From Bacteroidales bacterium (GTDB taxonomy: Bacteria; Bacteroidota; Bacteroidia; Bacteroidales; F082), in the NCBI GenBank assembly GCA_017439405.1, contig JAFSJF010000131.1, positions 25,233 through 89,232 on the forward strand: a stretch of 64,000 bases of DNA, written 5' to 3'. The position numbers were made by a program, and so were the translations under genes. Numbering within the stretch: position 1 is the stretch's first letter; the number at the start of each line of letters is the position of its first letter. The notes under the pieces are model-generated. The model was not told the origin of the DNA. It searched no databases and was given only the letters and a program-made list of their open reading frames with translations. Positions 8,189-16,016 of this stretch are shown piece after piece.

Positions 8189-9457
8189 TCACTCCACCAT
8201 AATTTTCAATATCTCCACGTCGGTTTCCTTCATGCCGAGGCGACCGAGGCGGCCGATGTGGTCGATGGTCTCTTCGGCGGAACAGCCGATGATGCCGTCG
8301 CCGCCTTGGAGGTTGTCGCCGTGCTTGCTCATCTCGAAGCCGAGCAATCCCGCTTCGACTGAGAGGGCGATCTTGCCTGCGCACGACGGCTTGGCGCCGT
8401 CGCAGACGATGCCGGCGGCCATGCCCAAAGCGTTCTCCAAGGTGTGCTCGATCACGCTGAGGCCGTGCCCGAACAGGAAGGCGATGCCGCATCCCGAGGC
8501 GCACCCCGCGCTGACGGCACCGCAGTAGGCCGAAAGCCTGCCGATGCCAGTCTTCTGGTGGATGGCAACGAGGTTGGAAAGCGCGACGGCACGGATGGTG
8601 CGTTCCTCGTCGATGTTGAACTCCTCGGCGAAGGCGAGGATGGGCAGGCAAACGGTCATGCCTTGGTTGCCGCTGCCCGAGTTGATGATGACGGGCATCT
8701 CGCAGCCGCTCATGCGGGCGTCGCTGCCGGCGGCGGCCCAGGCCTTGGCGCGTTGGCGCACGTCGTTGTTGCAGCGCAGGAGCGTGTTACCCACATTGAC
8801 GCCCCATTGGTTCTTCAGGCCTTCCATGGCGATGGCCTTGTTGTAGGTCATCTGCCGCCCGATGATGGGTTTCAGGTCGGCGATGTCCGCAGTGGAGGCG
8901 AAATCAAAGATCTTGTCCAACTTGAGGCAACTGCGGTCGGTCATGTTGGCGTTGGTGTCGGTGCAATGGCCCTCAAACAGCTTCTCGCCGTCCTTCTCGA
9001 TGCTGACGATGTTGGTGTGGTGACCGGCAATCCTCACCTTAGAGCTGTGTTCGCCGCTGAAGAGGCTGACGGTCACGTCGAGGCGGGCGACGCTGTCCAA
9101 AGGAATGACGGTAATAGGCACGCTGTCAAGGAATTGCGCGATTTCCTGTTTCTGTTCCGGACGGACGTTGGCGATGACTTCAAGTCCGTTTTCAGGGTTG
9201 CCCGCCACGACTCCAGCCACCACCGAGGCTTTCAGGCCCTTCAGTCCGCCCGTGTTGGGCACGACGACGCTTTTCACGTTCTTGATGATGTTGCCGCTGG
9301 CCTCGATTTCCACCTTTTCGGGCGTGGTATTAAGTACTTTACGCGCTTTGGCGGCGGCGTAGGCGAGGCAAATCGGTTCGGTGCAGCCCATGGCAGGCAC
9401 GAGCTCCTCCTTGAGGATGTTCAGGTAGGCATTGTACAGACAATCGCTTTTTTCCAT
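8189..9457 (-). CDS. UPF0597/CyuA-family protein, probable L-cysteine desulfidase or L-serine deaminase
   Basis: About 422 residues starting MEKSDCLYNAYLNILKEELVPAMGCTEPICLAYAAAKA. The GCTEP motif, CEMPVIINSGSGNQG, YCGAVSAGCASGCG and IVCDGAKPSCAGKI supply the conserved cysteines of the UPF0597 (YhaM/CyuA) family, related to the alpha subunit of Fe-S L-serine dehydratases. Members break down L-cysteine to pyruvate, sulfide and ammonia, or have been called L-serine ammonia-lyases. The start at 9455-9457 is chosen because a TACCTTTG element lies just upstream, inside the longer open frame. Cytosolic; substrate not decided by sequence. Confidence 0.85.
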   Translation of the reverse strand: MEKSDCLYNAYLNILKEELVPAMGCTEPICLAYAAAKARKVLNTTPEKVEIEASGNIIKNVKSVVVPNTGGLKGLKASVVAGVVAGNPENGLEVIANVRPEQKQEIAQFLDSVPITVIPLDSVARLDVTVSLFSGEHSSKVRIAGHHTNIVSIEKDGEKLFEGHCTDTNANMTDRSCLKLDKIFDFASTADIADLKPIIGRQMTYNKAIAMEGLKNQWGVNVGNTLLRCNNDVRQRAKAWAAAGSDARMSGCEMPVIINSGSGNQGMTVCLPILAFAEEFNIDEERTIRAVALSNLVAIHQKTGIGRLSAYCGAVSAGCASGCGIAFLFGHGLSVIEHTLENALGMAAGIVCDGAKPSCAGKIALSVEAGLLGFEMSKHGDNLQGGDGIIGCSAEETIDHIGRLGRLGMKETDVEILKIMVE

Positions 9458-9474
9458 GACTTGAGATTTTGGCG

Positions 9475-9482
9475 CAAAGGTA
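9475..9482 (-). promoter_or_regulatory. -7 element of the cyuA-like gene
   Basis: TACCTTTG on the minus strand, 17 bases before the ATG at 9457. It supports the shorter start. A -33 match is not clear. Confidence 0.55.
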
Positions 9483-9525
9483 CAAAAAGAGGCGTTCAGA
9501 TGAAAAGAATCTTTCAGATTTTGCG

Positions 9526-11586
9526 TCAATTGCTCCGCGAAACCTCCACTTTGCTGATTTCCACTTCGTTGTTTTCAGACACGAACTCAATCCAAGTGTT
9601 GTCTTCGCTGAACCATTTGTAAAGCGAACCGATGCGGAAGATGAATGTCTTCTCGTCTTCGGTGGCGGCAACTGGAAGCACAAAACCGCCATTTTTTCCG
9701 CCGGAACTGCCGAAAGAGACAATCATCGGGAAGGTCTTCTCGGGATGTGGGTTGCGCACCTTGACGATGACATAGTTGGATCGGCGCACGGCCACTTCAA
9801 TCTTGTTGAAATCAAAGCGCTGGGCTTGACCGGCAGCCAACAGGATTGGATCGGAGTTCAGCTCATATAGCTTGTTTTGTTCGATGATTTCGCCGATGCG
9901 GGCAATCATCTCGGTGGGGTAGGTCTCTAAGTTGAGTTCCTCGGCCTTGGTGTAGGCTTCGATGGCCTTGTCGAAAGTGTTGGTCTTGAAGTTGGCGTCG
10001 CCCTCCTTGACGAAGGCGTTATATTGCGTTCTCAAAGCTGCAATGCGGTCGCTTTCGGCTTTCTCGGCGGCGGCAAGTTGGGCCGTTGCCGTTGGGTCGG
10101 CGGGCTTGTAAAACAGCGCTGACTGGTAGTGTGTGATGGCTTCGGCAAACTTTTCGGCATTCATGGCCGTGTTGCCGGCACCCATCGCGTGGTTGTAATG
10201 CTCCTCAATCTCGGCGGCCATCTGTGCCAATATGCCGTCGATTTCCTTGATTTTGGCTGAAGCGGCGGCATTGCCCTCGTCGAAAGCAACGACTTCCTGA
10301 TACTTTACTTTGGCGTTGGCATAGTCTTGTTGGGCAAACAAGGCATCGGCAGTGTCGAGCATGGTCTTGATGGTGGCTTGGCGTTCCGCTTCGGCGGCGG
10401 CGAGGGCTGCCTGGCGAGCGGCTTCCTCTTCGGCGGCGATGCGGGCTGCTTCCTCGGCGACCAGTCGTGCGGCCTCCTGTTCGGCAGCGATTCTTGCGGC
10501 TTCTTCCTCAGCGGCGATGCGAGCAGCCTCGGCCTCGGCGGCCAAACGCGCAGCTTCGGCTTCAGCTGCCAACCTTGCGGCTTCTTCCTCAGCGGCGATA
10601 CGCGCAGCTTCGGCTTCAGCAGCCAAACGCGCTGCCTCTGCTTCGGCGGCGATGCGTGCGGCTTCCTCGGCATCCTGCTGGGCGATGAGCGGGTCGAGGC
10701 GGGAAATCATGTCGGTGGCGTATGCGTCGCCAGAAACGACAGACAAGGCATTCTGATATTGCGCCTTGGCCTCACGATAGGCCTTGGCCTCATAGAGGCG
10801 GTCGGCCTCGGCAATGATGCCGTTGTATTGATCGGCAATGCCTTTGGCTGCTTGGTATTCGTTACGTTTGGCGTTGGCCGTCAAGTCGTTGGGAAACAAT
10901 TCCAAAGCCTGTTCGATTTTGCCGATGGCTGCATCGAAGTTCTTGCGCAGGCCGAATTGGGTGGCTTCTTCCATGAGCTTGTCGAAACGGGCGGTTTTCT
11001 CGGTGTACAGTTGCTTTTTCTGCTTGGCTTCGGCCAGTTTTTCCTTCGGTAATTTGTCGTTGGGGAATATCGCGATGGCGACCTCGAACTGCATGATGGC
11101 AGCGTCGAAGTTATCCTCTGCCAACAGCGTTTCTCCTTGACTCATAGCCAAATCGAAGGCGTCCTGCTTGTCCTTGCGTTCCTTCAGTATGGCGCGGATG
11201 GCATCGGCTTGTGCGGTGACGTATTTGTCTTGTGGAAACACGGCCAAAGCAGCTTCATACTCAACAAGAGCTTCCTCGTATCTCTCTTGTCCGTTGAGGC
11301 GGTCGCCTTCGTCCAAATGGGCGTAAAACACCTCCTGACGGGCACCGTCCTCCTGGATTTTCTTTACTGTTTCGCTCAGCTTTTGCTTGGCGGTGGGGTC
11401 GTTGGCCTTCTGTTTGAGGGCCATCTCGTAATAGGTCTTCGCGCTGATGTAGTCCTTGGCTCCGAACTTGTCGTTGCCTTTCTTCATCAGCGATTCGTAG
11501 GATTCGGTGTCTTGTGCTTGTATCGTGTTGGCACCCAGGGCAATGGCAGTGCCGAACAACAATGAGAATATGGCTTTCTTGTTCAT
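9526..11586 (-). CDS. Secreted/periplasmic TPR protein with TolA-like Ala/Glu repeat
   Basis: About 686 residues. Signal peptide NKKAIFSLLFGTAIALGANTIQAQ (start taken at 11584-11586; a second ATG lies three bases upstream). Then repeated TPR-like units (KGNDKFGAKDYISAKTYYEMALK, EGDRLNGQERYEEALVEYEAAL, ADALFAQQDYANAKVKYQEVV, and others) flank a central stretch of about 90 residues made of EAARLAAEAEAARIAAEEE-type heptad-like repeats predicted to form a long helix. The last ~120 residues are a non-repeat domain (DPILLAAGQAQRFDFNKIEVAVRRSNYVIVKVRNP). No enzymatic motif is seen. The helical spacer resembles TolA and may bridge the periplasm. Not assigned to a named family. Confidence 0.75.
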   Translation of the reverse strand: MNKKAIFSLLFGTAIALGANTIQAQDTESYESLMKKGNDKFGAKDYISAKTYYEMALKQKANDPTAKQKLSETVKKIQEDGARQEVFYAHLDEGDRLNGQERYEEALVEYEAALAVFPQDKYVTAQADAIRAILKERKDKQDAFDLAMSQGETLLAEDNFDAAIMQFEVAIAIFPNDKLPKEKLAEAKQKKQLYTEKTARFDKLMEEATQFGLRKNFDAAIGKIEQALELFPNDLTANAKRNEYQAAKGIADQYNGIIAEADRLYEAKAYREAKAQYQNALSVVSGDAYATDMISRLDPLIAQQDAEEAARIAAEAEAARLAAEAEAARIAAEEEAARLAAEAEAARLAAEAEAARIAAEEEAARIAAEQEAARLVAEEAARIAAEEEAARQAALAAAEAERQATIKTMLDTADALFAQQDYANAKVKYQEVVAFDEGNAAASAKIKEIDGILAQMAAEIEEHYNHAMGAGNTAMNAEKFAEAITHYQSALFYKPADPTATAQLAAAEKAESDRIAALRTQYNAFVKEGDANFKTNTFDKAIEAYTKAEELNLETYPTEMIARIGEIIEQNKLYELNSDPILLAAGQAQRFDFNKIEVAVRRSNYVIVKVRNPHPEKTFPMIVSFGSSGGKNGGFVLPVAATEDEKTFIFRIGSLYKWFSEDNTWIEFVSENNEVEISKVEVSRSN
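10390..10680 (-). repeat. Intragenic Ala/Glu codon repeat
   Basis: Imperfect tandem units of about 30 and 15 bases encode EAARLAAEAEAARIAAEEE. GC-rich third positions alternate (gcggct, gcagct), so units are not identical at DNA level. This is a likely site of length variation between strains by recombination or slippage. Confidence 0.8.
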
Positions 11587-11610
11587 CATGCTCGATTTAA
11601 TCCTTTTGTT

Positions 11611-11628
11611 AACGGACAAATGTCCGTT
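11611..11628. promoter_or_regulatory. Palindrome upstream of the TPR gene
   Basis: AACGGACA-AA-TGTCCGTT: two perfect 8-base arms around a 2-base centre, 25 bases upstream of the TPR start. It could be an operator or a short hairpin in the leader; it is not followed by a T-run, so it is not a terminator for the minus-strand dnaX transcript. Confidence 0.4.
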
Positions 11629-11702
11629 TTATTGTTTTCCGTTTTTATCATGTTGAAGGGGCTTGCACCAACTGCCTATTTCGTCCCTTCGGGAACGCAA
11701 CC

Positions 11703-11791
11703 CCTCAACTCCCAACTCTCAATTATCAATTATCTATTTTAAACTCCCAACTCCCAACTCTCAACACTCAACACTCAACACTCAACTCTCA
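11703..11791. repeat. Low-complexity tandem repeat of CAACTC/CAACACT units
   Basis: After dnaX ends on the minus strand, the plus strand reads CAACTCCCAACTCTCAATT, then ATCAATTATCTATTTTAAA, then further CAACTCC, CAACTCT and three CAACACT units in a row. It covers most of the gap between dnaX and the TPR gene. It has the appearance of a slippage-prone microsatellite with no coding potential. Confidence 0.7.
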
Positions 11792-13588
11792 AAGGTCTCC
11801 CTCCAATTTCAACTCAGTCTGCAAAGTCCTCAAATAAGGCCGTTCTTCAACCATCTTTTCGAATTTGTCCTTGTCGGTGTATGCCTCTATCTCAGCAGGG
11901 CGATCCATCACTTCGGGCTTGAGTTCAAACTGGTTGTTGTGCAGACTGTTCTTCAAGTGGTTTTTCAAAGCGCCCATGCCTTCCGTGTCTTGTTCGAAAA
12001 GCAGGTTGTCCACACTGAAATGGATCTCGAAACTCGGGCCTACCTTGGGGGTGTACTTGCCGATTGCCGCAGCGAAACTGGGCGACTGGTGTTTATAGCG
12101 GTTCACGAAATCGGCCCACGAAGCGGTGAGCTGCTCTTGCGTGAAAGCATTGTCCCATGCTTCCTCTGGCTCTTCGGCTTGTTTCCGGGCCTGTTGCATG
12201 GCCTGACTAATACTGATGCTGCTGGAAGTGCCACGAGGACGGATAGTCGGAGTGGGCTGAGCTGACGTCGAACCCGTCGGAACAGGAGTCGTTTGTTGTT
12301 GAATCGGTGATTGTTGGACTGTTGGATTGTCGGTGGACTGTGGGGCTGTTGGTTGGATAGGGTTGGGGGTGCGGTTGGACGGCAACGGGGCTTGCCCCGC
12401 TGTCAAAGGCGTTGCCGTGTTGCTGGTATTGGTTGGCTGGGTAGGCTTGTTTTGCGGTAGCTGCACTGCTTGCGCTGTAGGCAAATTTAGTGCCTGACTG
12501 CACAAGGCACACATCTTCAATAAAGCTATCTCCAAATGCAGGCGTTTGTTGTTGGCTGCGCGGTAGTCGATGTCGCATTGGTTGTTGATTTCCAATGCTT
12601 TGACAAGGAAGGGAAGGGGGCATGCCTGCGACTGGGCCAAATACCTCTGTCTCAGTTGCTCGCTGACTTCCAAAAGCTGCACCGTGATGGCATCCTTGCA
12701 CACCAAAAGACTCCTCAAATGGTTTCCCATGCCGCTCACGAAATGCTGAGGCTCAAAGCCTTTGCTGATGATGTCGTTCAATAACAATAGGATGTCGCTC
12801 GTGTGGCCTTGCAGGATGTGGTCGATGACCTGGAAATAATAGTCGTAGTCGAGCACGTTGAGGTTCTCGATGACCGACTTGTAGGTGATGTTCTTTCCGC
12901 TGAAACTCACCATCTGGTCGAAGATGGAGAGCGCGTCGCGCAAGGCGCCGTCAGCCTTCTGCGCGATGATGTTCAAGGCCTCAGGCTCGGCAACGACACC
13001 TTCGCTTTGGGCTACGAAAGCCAAATGCTTGGCGATGTCATCCACGGTGATCCGCTTGAAGTCGAAGATTTGGCATCGCGAGAGGATGGTGGGAATGATC
13101 TTGTGTTTCTCCGTCGTGGCGAGGATGAACTTGGCATATGCCGGCGGTTCCTCAAGGGTCTTCAAGAAGGCGTTGAAAGCCGCCGCCGAAAGCATGTGGA
13201 CCTCGTCGATGATATATACCTTGTATTGCCCGATTTGCGGCGGGATGCGCACTTGGTCAACCAAGCTGCGAATGTCTTCGACCGAGTTGTTCGACGCGGC
13301 GTCAAGCTCATAGATGTTGAACGACGCGTTGTTGTTGAAGGCGCGGCACGACTCGCATTCGTTGCAAGCCTCCATTGTTTCGGTCGGGTTGAGGCAGTTG
13401 ATGGTCTTGGCCATGATGCGTGCGCATGTGGTCTTGCCCACGCCGCGCGGACCGCAAAACAGGAAGGCTTGCGCCAAGGTGTTGTTGCGGATGGCGTTCT
13501 TCAACGTGTTGGTGATGGAGCCTTGGCCCACAACAGTGTCGAAGGTGATGGGCCTGTATTTTCTGGCGGATACAACGAAATTTTCCAT
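11789..13588 (-). CDS. dnaX: DNA polymerase III subunit gamma/tau
   Basis: 599 residues. The clamp-loader ATPase occupies the first ~360: ARKYRPITFDTVVGQ, Walker A GPRGVGKTT (46-54), a zinc-binding cluster (CLNPTETMEACNECESC), Walker B VYIIDEVHML, and sensor ATTEKHKIIPTILSRC. A Pro/Thr/Gln-rich linker (about 375-460, PTQPTNTSNTATPL...) leads to a tau-specific C-terminal domain that would contact the polymerase. The protein loads the sliding clamp and couples polymerase and helicase. I see no obvious slippery A-run that would yield a separate gamma form. It lies alone on the minus strand with its own promoter. Confidence 0.95.
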   Translation of the reverse strand: MENFVVSARKYRPITFDTVVGQGSITNTLKNAIRNNTLAQAFLFCGPRGVGKTTCARIMAKTINCLNPTETMEACNECESCRAFNNNASFNIYELDAASNNSVEDIRSLVDQVRIPPQIGQYKVYIIDEVHMLSAAAFNAFLKTLEEPPAYAKFILATTEKHKIIPTILSRCQIFDFKRITVDDIAKHLAFVAQSEGVVAEPEALNIIAQKADGALRDALSIFDQMVSFSGKNITYKSVIENLNVLDYDYYFQVIDHILQGHTSDILLLLNDIISKGFEPQHFVSGMGNHLRSLLVCKDAITVQLLEVSEQLRQRYLAQSQACPLPFLVKALEINNQCDIDYRAANNKRLHLEIALLKMCALCSQALNLPTAQAVQLPQNKPTQPTNTSNTATPLTAGQAPLPSNRTPNPIQPTAPQSTDNPTVQQSPIQQQTTPVPTGSTSAQPTPTIRPRGTSSSISISQAMQQARKQAEEPEEAWDNAFTQEQLTASWADFVNRYKHQSPSFAAAIGKYTPKVGPSFEIHFSVDNLLFEQDTEGMGALKNHLKNSLHNNQFELKPEVMDRPAEIEAYTDKDKFEKMVEERPYLRTLQTELKLEGDL

Positions 13589-13613
13589 GTCGGGATGGCA
13601 TTGTTTAAAACGA

Positions 13614-13621
13614 CAAAATTA
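13614..13621 (-). promoter_or_regulatory. -7 element of dnaX
   Basis: TAATTTTG on the minus strand, 25 bases before the dnaX ATG. A TTG lies 23 bases upstream (13645-13647), slightly longer than the usual spacing. Confidence 0.5.
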
Positions 13622-13670
13622 CGGATTTTCCCCTTTGCCTGAATCAACTTTAGACAATTTTCGCCTTTTT

Positions 13671-13702
13671 TTGCTTTGGCATTGAAATTCGTCTTATTTT
13701 TG
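13671..13702 (+). promoter_or_regulatory. Promoter of the deacetylase-like gene
   Basis: TTG (13671-13673, within TTTG) is followed after 21 bases by TATTTTTG (13695-13702). The first ATG is only 4 bases further, so the mRNA would be nearly leaderless or start at the second ATG (13713). Confidence 0.6.
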
Positions 13703-13706
13703 TCCC

Positions 13707-15017
13707 ATGAAAATGCTCGTCCACGTTCCGAGAATCACCGACCGCGTACTCTACACTTTCGATTTGCTGCTTAAGCAATCGCTGGGATTGGACTATGCGC
13801 TGACTGCAGATGTGGAGAGATACGGCGCCTACGAAGGCCCGAAAATGAACTATGGCCCACTGCGCCTGTGCGATGCTCCTTTCCAAAAGGCTGTAAATCT
13901 GCTGTTTGAGCGGCATATCAACGACCAAGAGACCACTTCGGTGGACTTTGAGGGCACCAAAGGGCTGTTTCCTGTCTATGGGAAAGGCTTGCTGATGCCT
14001 TTCGATGTGTTTGCAGCCTCCTTCTACCTCGTTTCGCGCTACGAGGAATACCTGCCTCAGGTGCGCGACAAGTATGGTCGCTTTCAGGCCGAATCGACGT
14101 GGATGTACGAAAACGGACTGCTTCAGAGGCCTTTGGTCGATATTTGGGCATTGGCTTTGAAGGAGCGGCTGAAGGTCGTCTATCCCGACCTGGCTTTCAA
14201 GGATAGGAAGTTCGAGTTCGTCCCGACATACGACATCGATGCGGCATGGGCCTACAAGCACAAGGGCCTGTACAGGACTATCGGGGGCTTCTTCAAGGAC
14301 TTGACCTCAGGCAACCGCGACGGGTTGCGCGAGCGCCATGAGGTGTTGTGCGGCAAACGGAAAGACCCCTTCGACTCGTTTGACTTCATGCTCGGCTTGC
14401 AAAAGGAGTTCAAGCTCAATCCGATATACTTCATCCTCTGCGGTGAATACGACACCAACGACAAGAACATTTCGCTTCGCAAGGAGGCTTTCCGCAACCT
14501 CATCAAGCGTTTGGGCGACTATGCTGATGTAGGCATTCATCCTTCATTCTCGTCATATCTCGATTTCCACAAGATGCGAGCCGAAATCAACGGGCTTTCG
14601 GAAGTGCTGCATCGCCCGCTTACCAAGAGCCGTCAACACTTCCTGAGGATGAATTTGCCGCGCAGTTACCAGAAACTCATAGAGTTGGATATCAGCGACG
14701 ACTACACGATGGGCTTCGCCTCGCAAGCCGGATTCCGTGCAGGCATCGCCGACTCATTCCGTTTCTTCGACCTTGAGAACGACATGGCCACCAACCTTTG
14801 GGTGCATCCTTTCGCCCTCATGGACGGCACCATGCGCGACTACCTCAACCTCGACGTTGAAGCCTCGCTTAGCCTCGCAAAACAGCTTGTGGACGAGGTG
14901 AAGGCCATAGGAGGAACGTTCATCTATCTCACCCACAACGAGACCCTTGGCGGCGAAAAGCGTTGGGTGGGCTGGCCCGAAATGTACAGAGAGCTTTTGG
15001 AGTATGTCTATGCGTGA
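13707..15017 (+). CDS. Polysaccharide deacetylase-like protein
   Basis: 436 residues. The second half has a NodB-like arrangement: VPTYDIDAAW (Asp-x-Asp of motif 1, about residues 173-181) and, later, YADVGIHPSFSSY, placing a histidine where metal-binding HxxxH/H residues sit, then ISDDYTMGFASQAGFRAGIADSFRFFD, typical of carbohydrate esterase 4 relatives in Bacteroidetes. The N-terminal ~160 residues form a separate domain common in these proteins. No signal peptide, so it acts in the cytoplasm or is membrane-associated through partners. It is 33 bases from the next gene (GNAT/FemAB-like), and the pair may be one unit acting on cell-surface glycan or peptide precursors; that role is inferred. 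Confidence 0.75.
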   Translation: MKMLVHVPRITDRVLYTFDLLLKQSLGLDYALTADVERYGAYEGPKMNYGPLRLCDAPFQKAVNLLFERHINDQETTSVDFEGTKGLFPVYGKGLLMPFDVFAASFYLVSRYEEYLPQVRDKYGRFQAESTWMYENGLLQRPLVDIWALALKERLKVVYPDLAFKDRKFEFVPTYDIDAAWAYKHKGLYRTIGGFFKDLTSGNRDGLRERHEVLCGKRKDPFDSFDFMLGLQKEFKLNPIYFILCGEYDTNDKNISLRKEAFRNLIKRLGDYADVGIHPSFSSYLDFHKMRAEINGLSEVLHRPLTKSRQHFLRMNLPRSYQKLIELDISDDYTMGFASQAGFRAGIADSFRFFDLENDMATNLWVHPFALMDGTMRDYLNLDVEASLSLAKQLVDEVKAIGGTFIYLTHNETLGGEKRWVGWPEMYRELLEYVYA

Positions 15018-15050
15018 CTGTTGCCAACACGACCTTTTAACCTTCTTTCC

Positions 15051-15980
15051 GTGATCCATTATCTCAAACATACTGAAATCGACTTCCGGAAATGGGACGA
15101 CCTCATTGCCCAACACGGCTTGGTTTACGCCCAATCGTGGTATTTGGACATCGTCCATCCGAATTGGGAGGCTCTGATCCTTGGCGATTACGAGGCCGTC
15201 ATGCCGCTGACGGGCGGCAAGAAGTTCGGTGTACATTATCTCTTCCAACCGTTTTTTGTGCAGCAGCTGGGCATCTTCTCGAGACAGCCATTGTCGCCCG
15301 AGATGCAGAGTCGGTTTTTGCAATCCATTCCCCAAAAATTCCGTTTTTGCGAAATCCGATTGAATGAAAGCAATGCTTTAGATGGTAATATGCAAGATAT
15401 TGGATACCATAGGAATATAGTGTTGGATTTGAATCGGGACTATGACACGATTCGCGCCAACTATCACAACAACACCAGGCGCAACCTTGTCAAGGCTTTG
15501 GGTAACCACCTTGAAATCTCTTATGGCTATAAACTATGCGATGTCATTGCCTTGTTCAGGGCTAATCGTGGCGCGAGGGTCGGGGTTTGGGGCGATGCGG
15601 AATATGCCACGTTGGAACGTTTGTACAAGGTAGCCGTACGCCACGATGCCGCCTTTGTTGTCGGAGTTAGGCCGACGACAACCCACGAGTTGCTTTGTGG
15701 AGGGCTGTATCTGATGACCGACAGTCGCGTCATTTTCCTTTTCTCGGGTTGCAGCGAGCGAGGCAGGCAACTGAATGCCATGACTTTGATGATGGACGAG
15801 GCCATCAAGGACTTCTCCGGCAAGCCTGTGACCTTCGACTTCGAAGGCTCCGACGACGACAACCTGGCACGGTTCTACCTCGGTTTCGGCGGCGAAGAAA
15901 GATGCTATCCGGCTTATTCATTCAATACGCTCCCACCTTTTGGGAATGTGCTGCTGAAAGCTTGGAAAAAGTGGAGATAA
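15051..15980 (+). CDS. GNAT/FemAB-like acyltransferase superfamily protein
   Basis: About 309 residues from a GTG start at 15051 (read as MIHYLKHTEIDFRKWDD), chosen over the TTG at 15021 because this is where homologous-looking N-termini begin. HYLKHTEIDFRKWD, YLFQPFFVQQLGIFS, YHNNTRRNLVKA and the C-terminal FDFEGSDDDNLARFYLGFGGE are features of Bacteroidetes proteins with an Acetyltransf_6/FemAB-like fold. Such proteins transfer acyl or aminoacyl groups from CoA or tRNA. Donor and acceptor are unknown. It follows the deacetylase-like gene closely and ends 36 bases from the convergent PNGase F-like gene. Confidence 0.6.
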   Translation: MIHYLKHTEIDFRKWDDLIAQHGLVYAQSWYLDIVHPNWEALILGDYEAVMPLTGGKKFGVHYLFQPFFVQQLGIFSRQPLSPEMQSRFLQSIPQKFRFCEIRLNESNALDGNMQDIGYHRNIVLDLNRDYDTIRANYHNNTRRNLVKALGNHLEISYGYKLCDVIALFRANRGARVGVWGDAEYATLERLYKVAVRHDAAFVVGVRPTTTHELLCGGLYLMTDSRVIFLFSGCSERGRQLNAMTLMMDEAIKDFSGKPVTFDFEGSDDDNLARFYLGFGGEERCYPAYSFNTLPPFGNVLLKAWKKWR

Positions 15981-16016
15981 AGCCTTGTTGCGAGCCTTGT
16001 GGAGGCGCCAGGACTT

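Noticed and set aside
8444-9622. 392-codon open frame on the plus strand
   Set aside because: It lies antisense to the cyuA-like gene, with composition set by GC-rich third positions and no recognisable domain.
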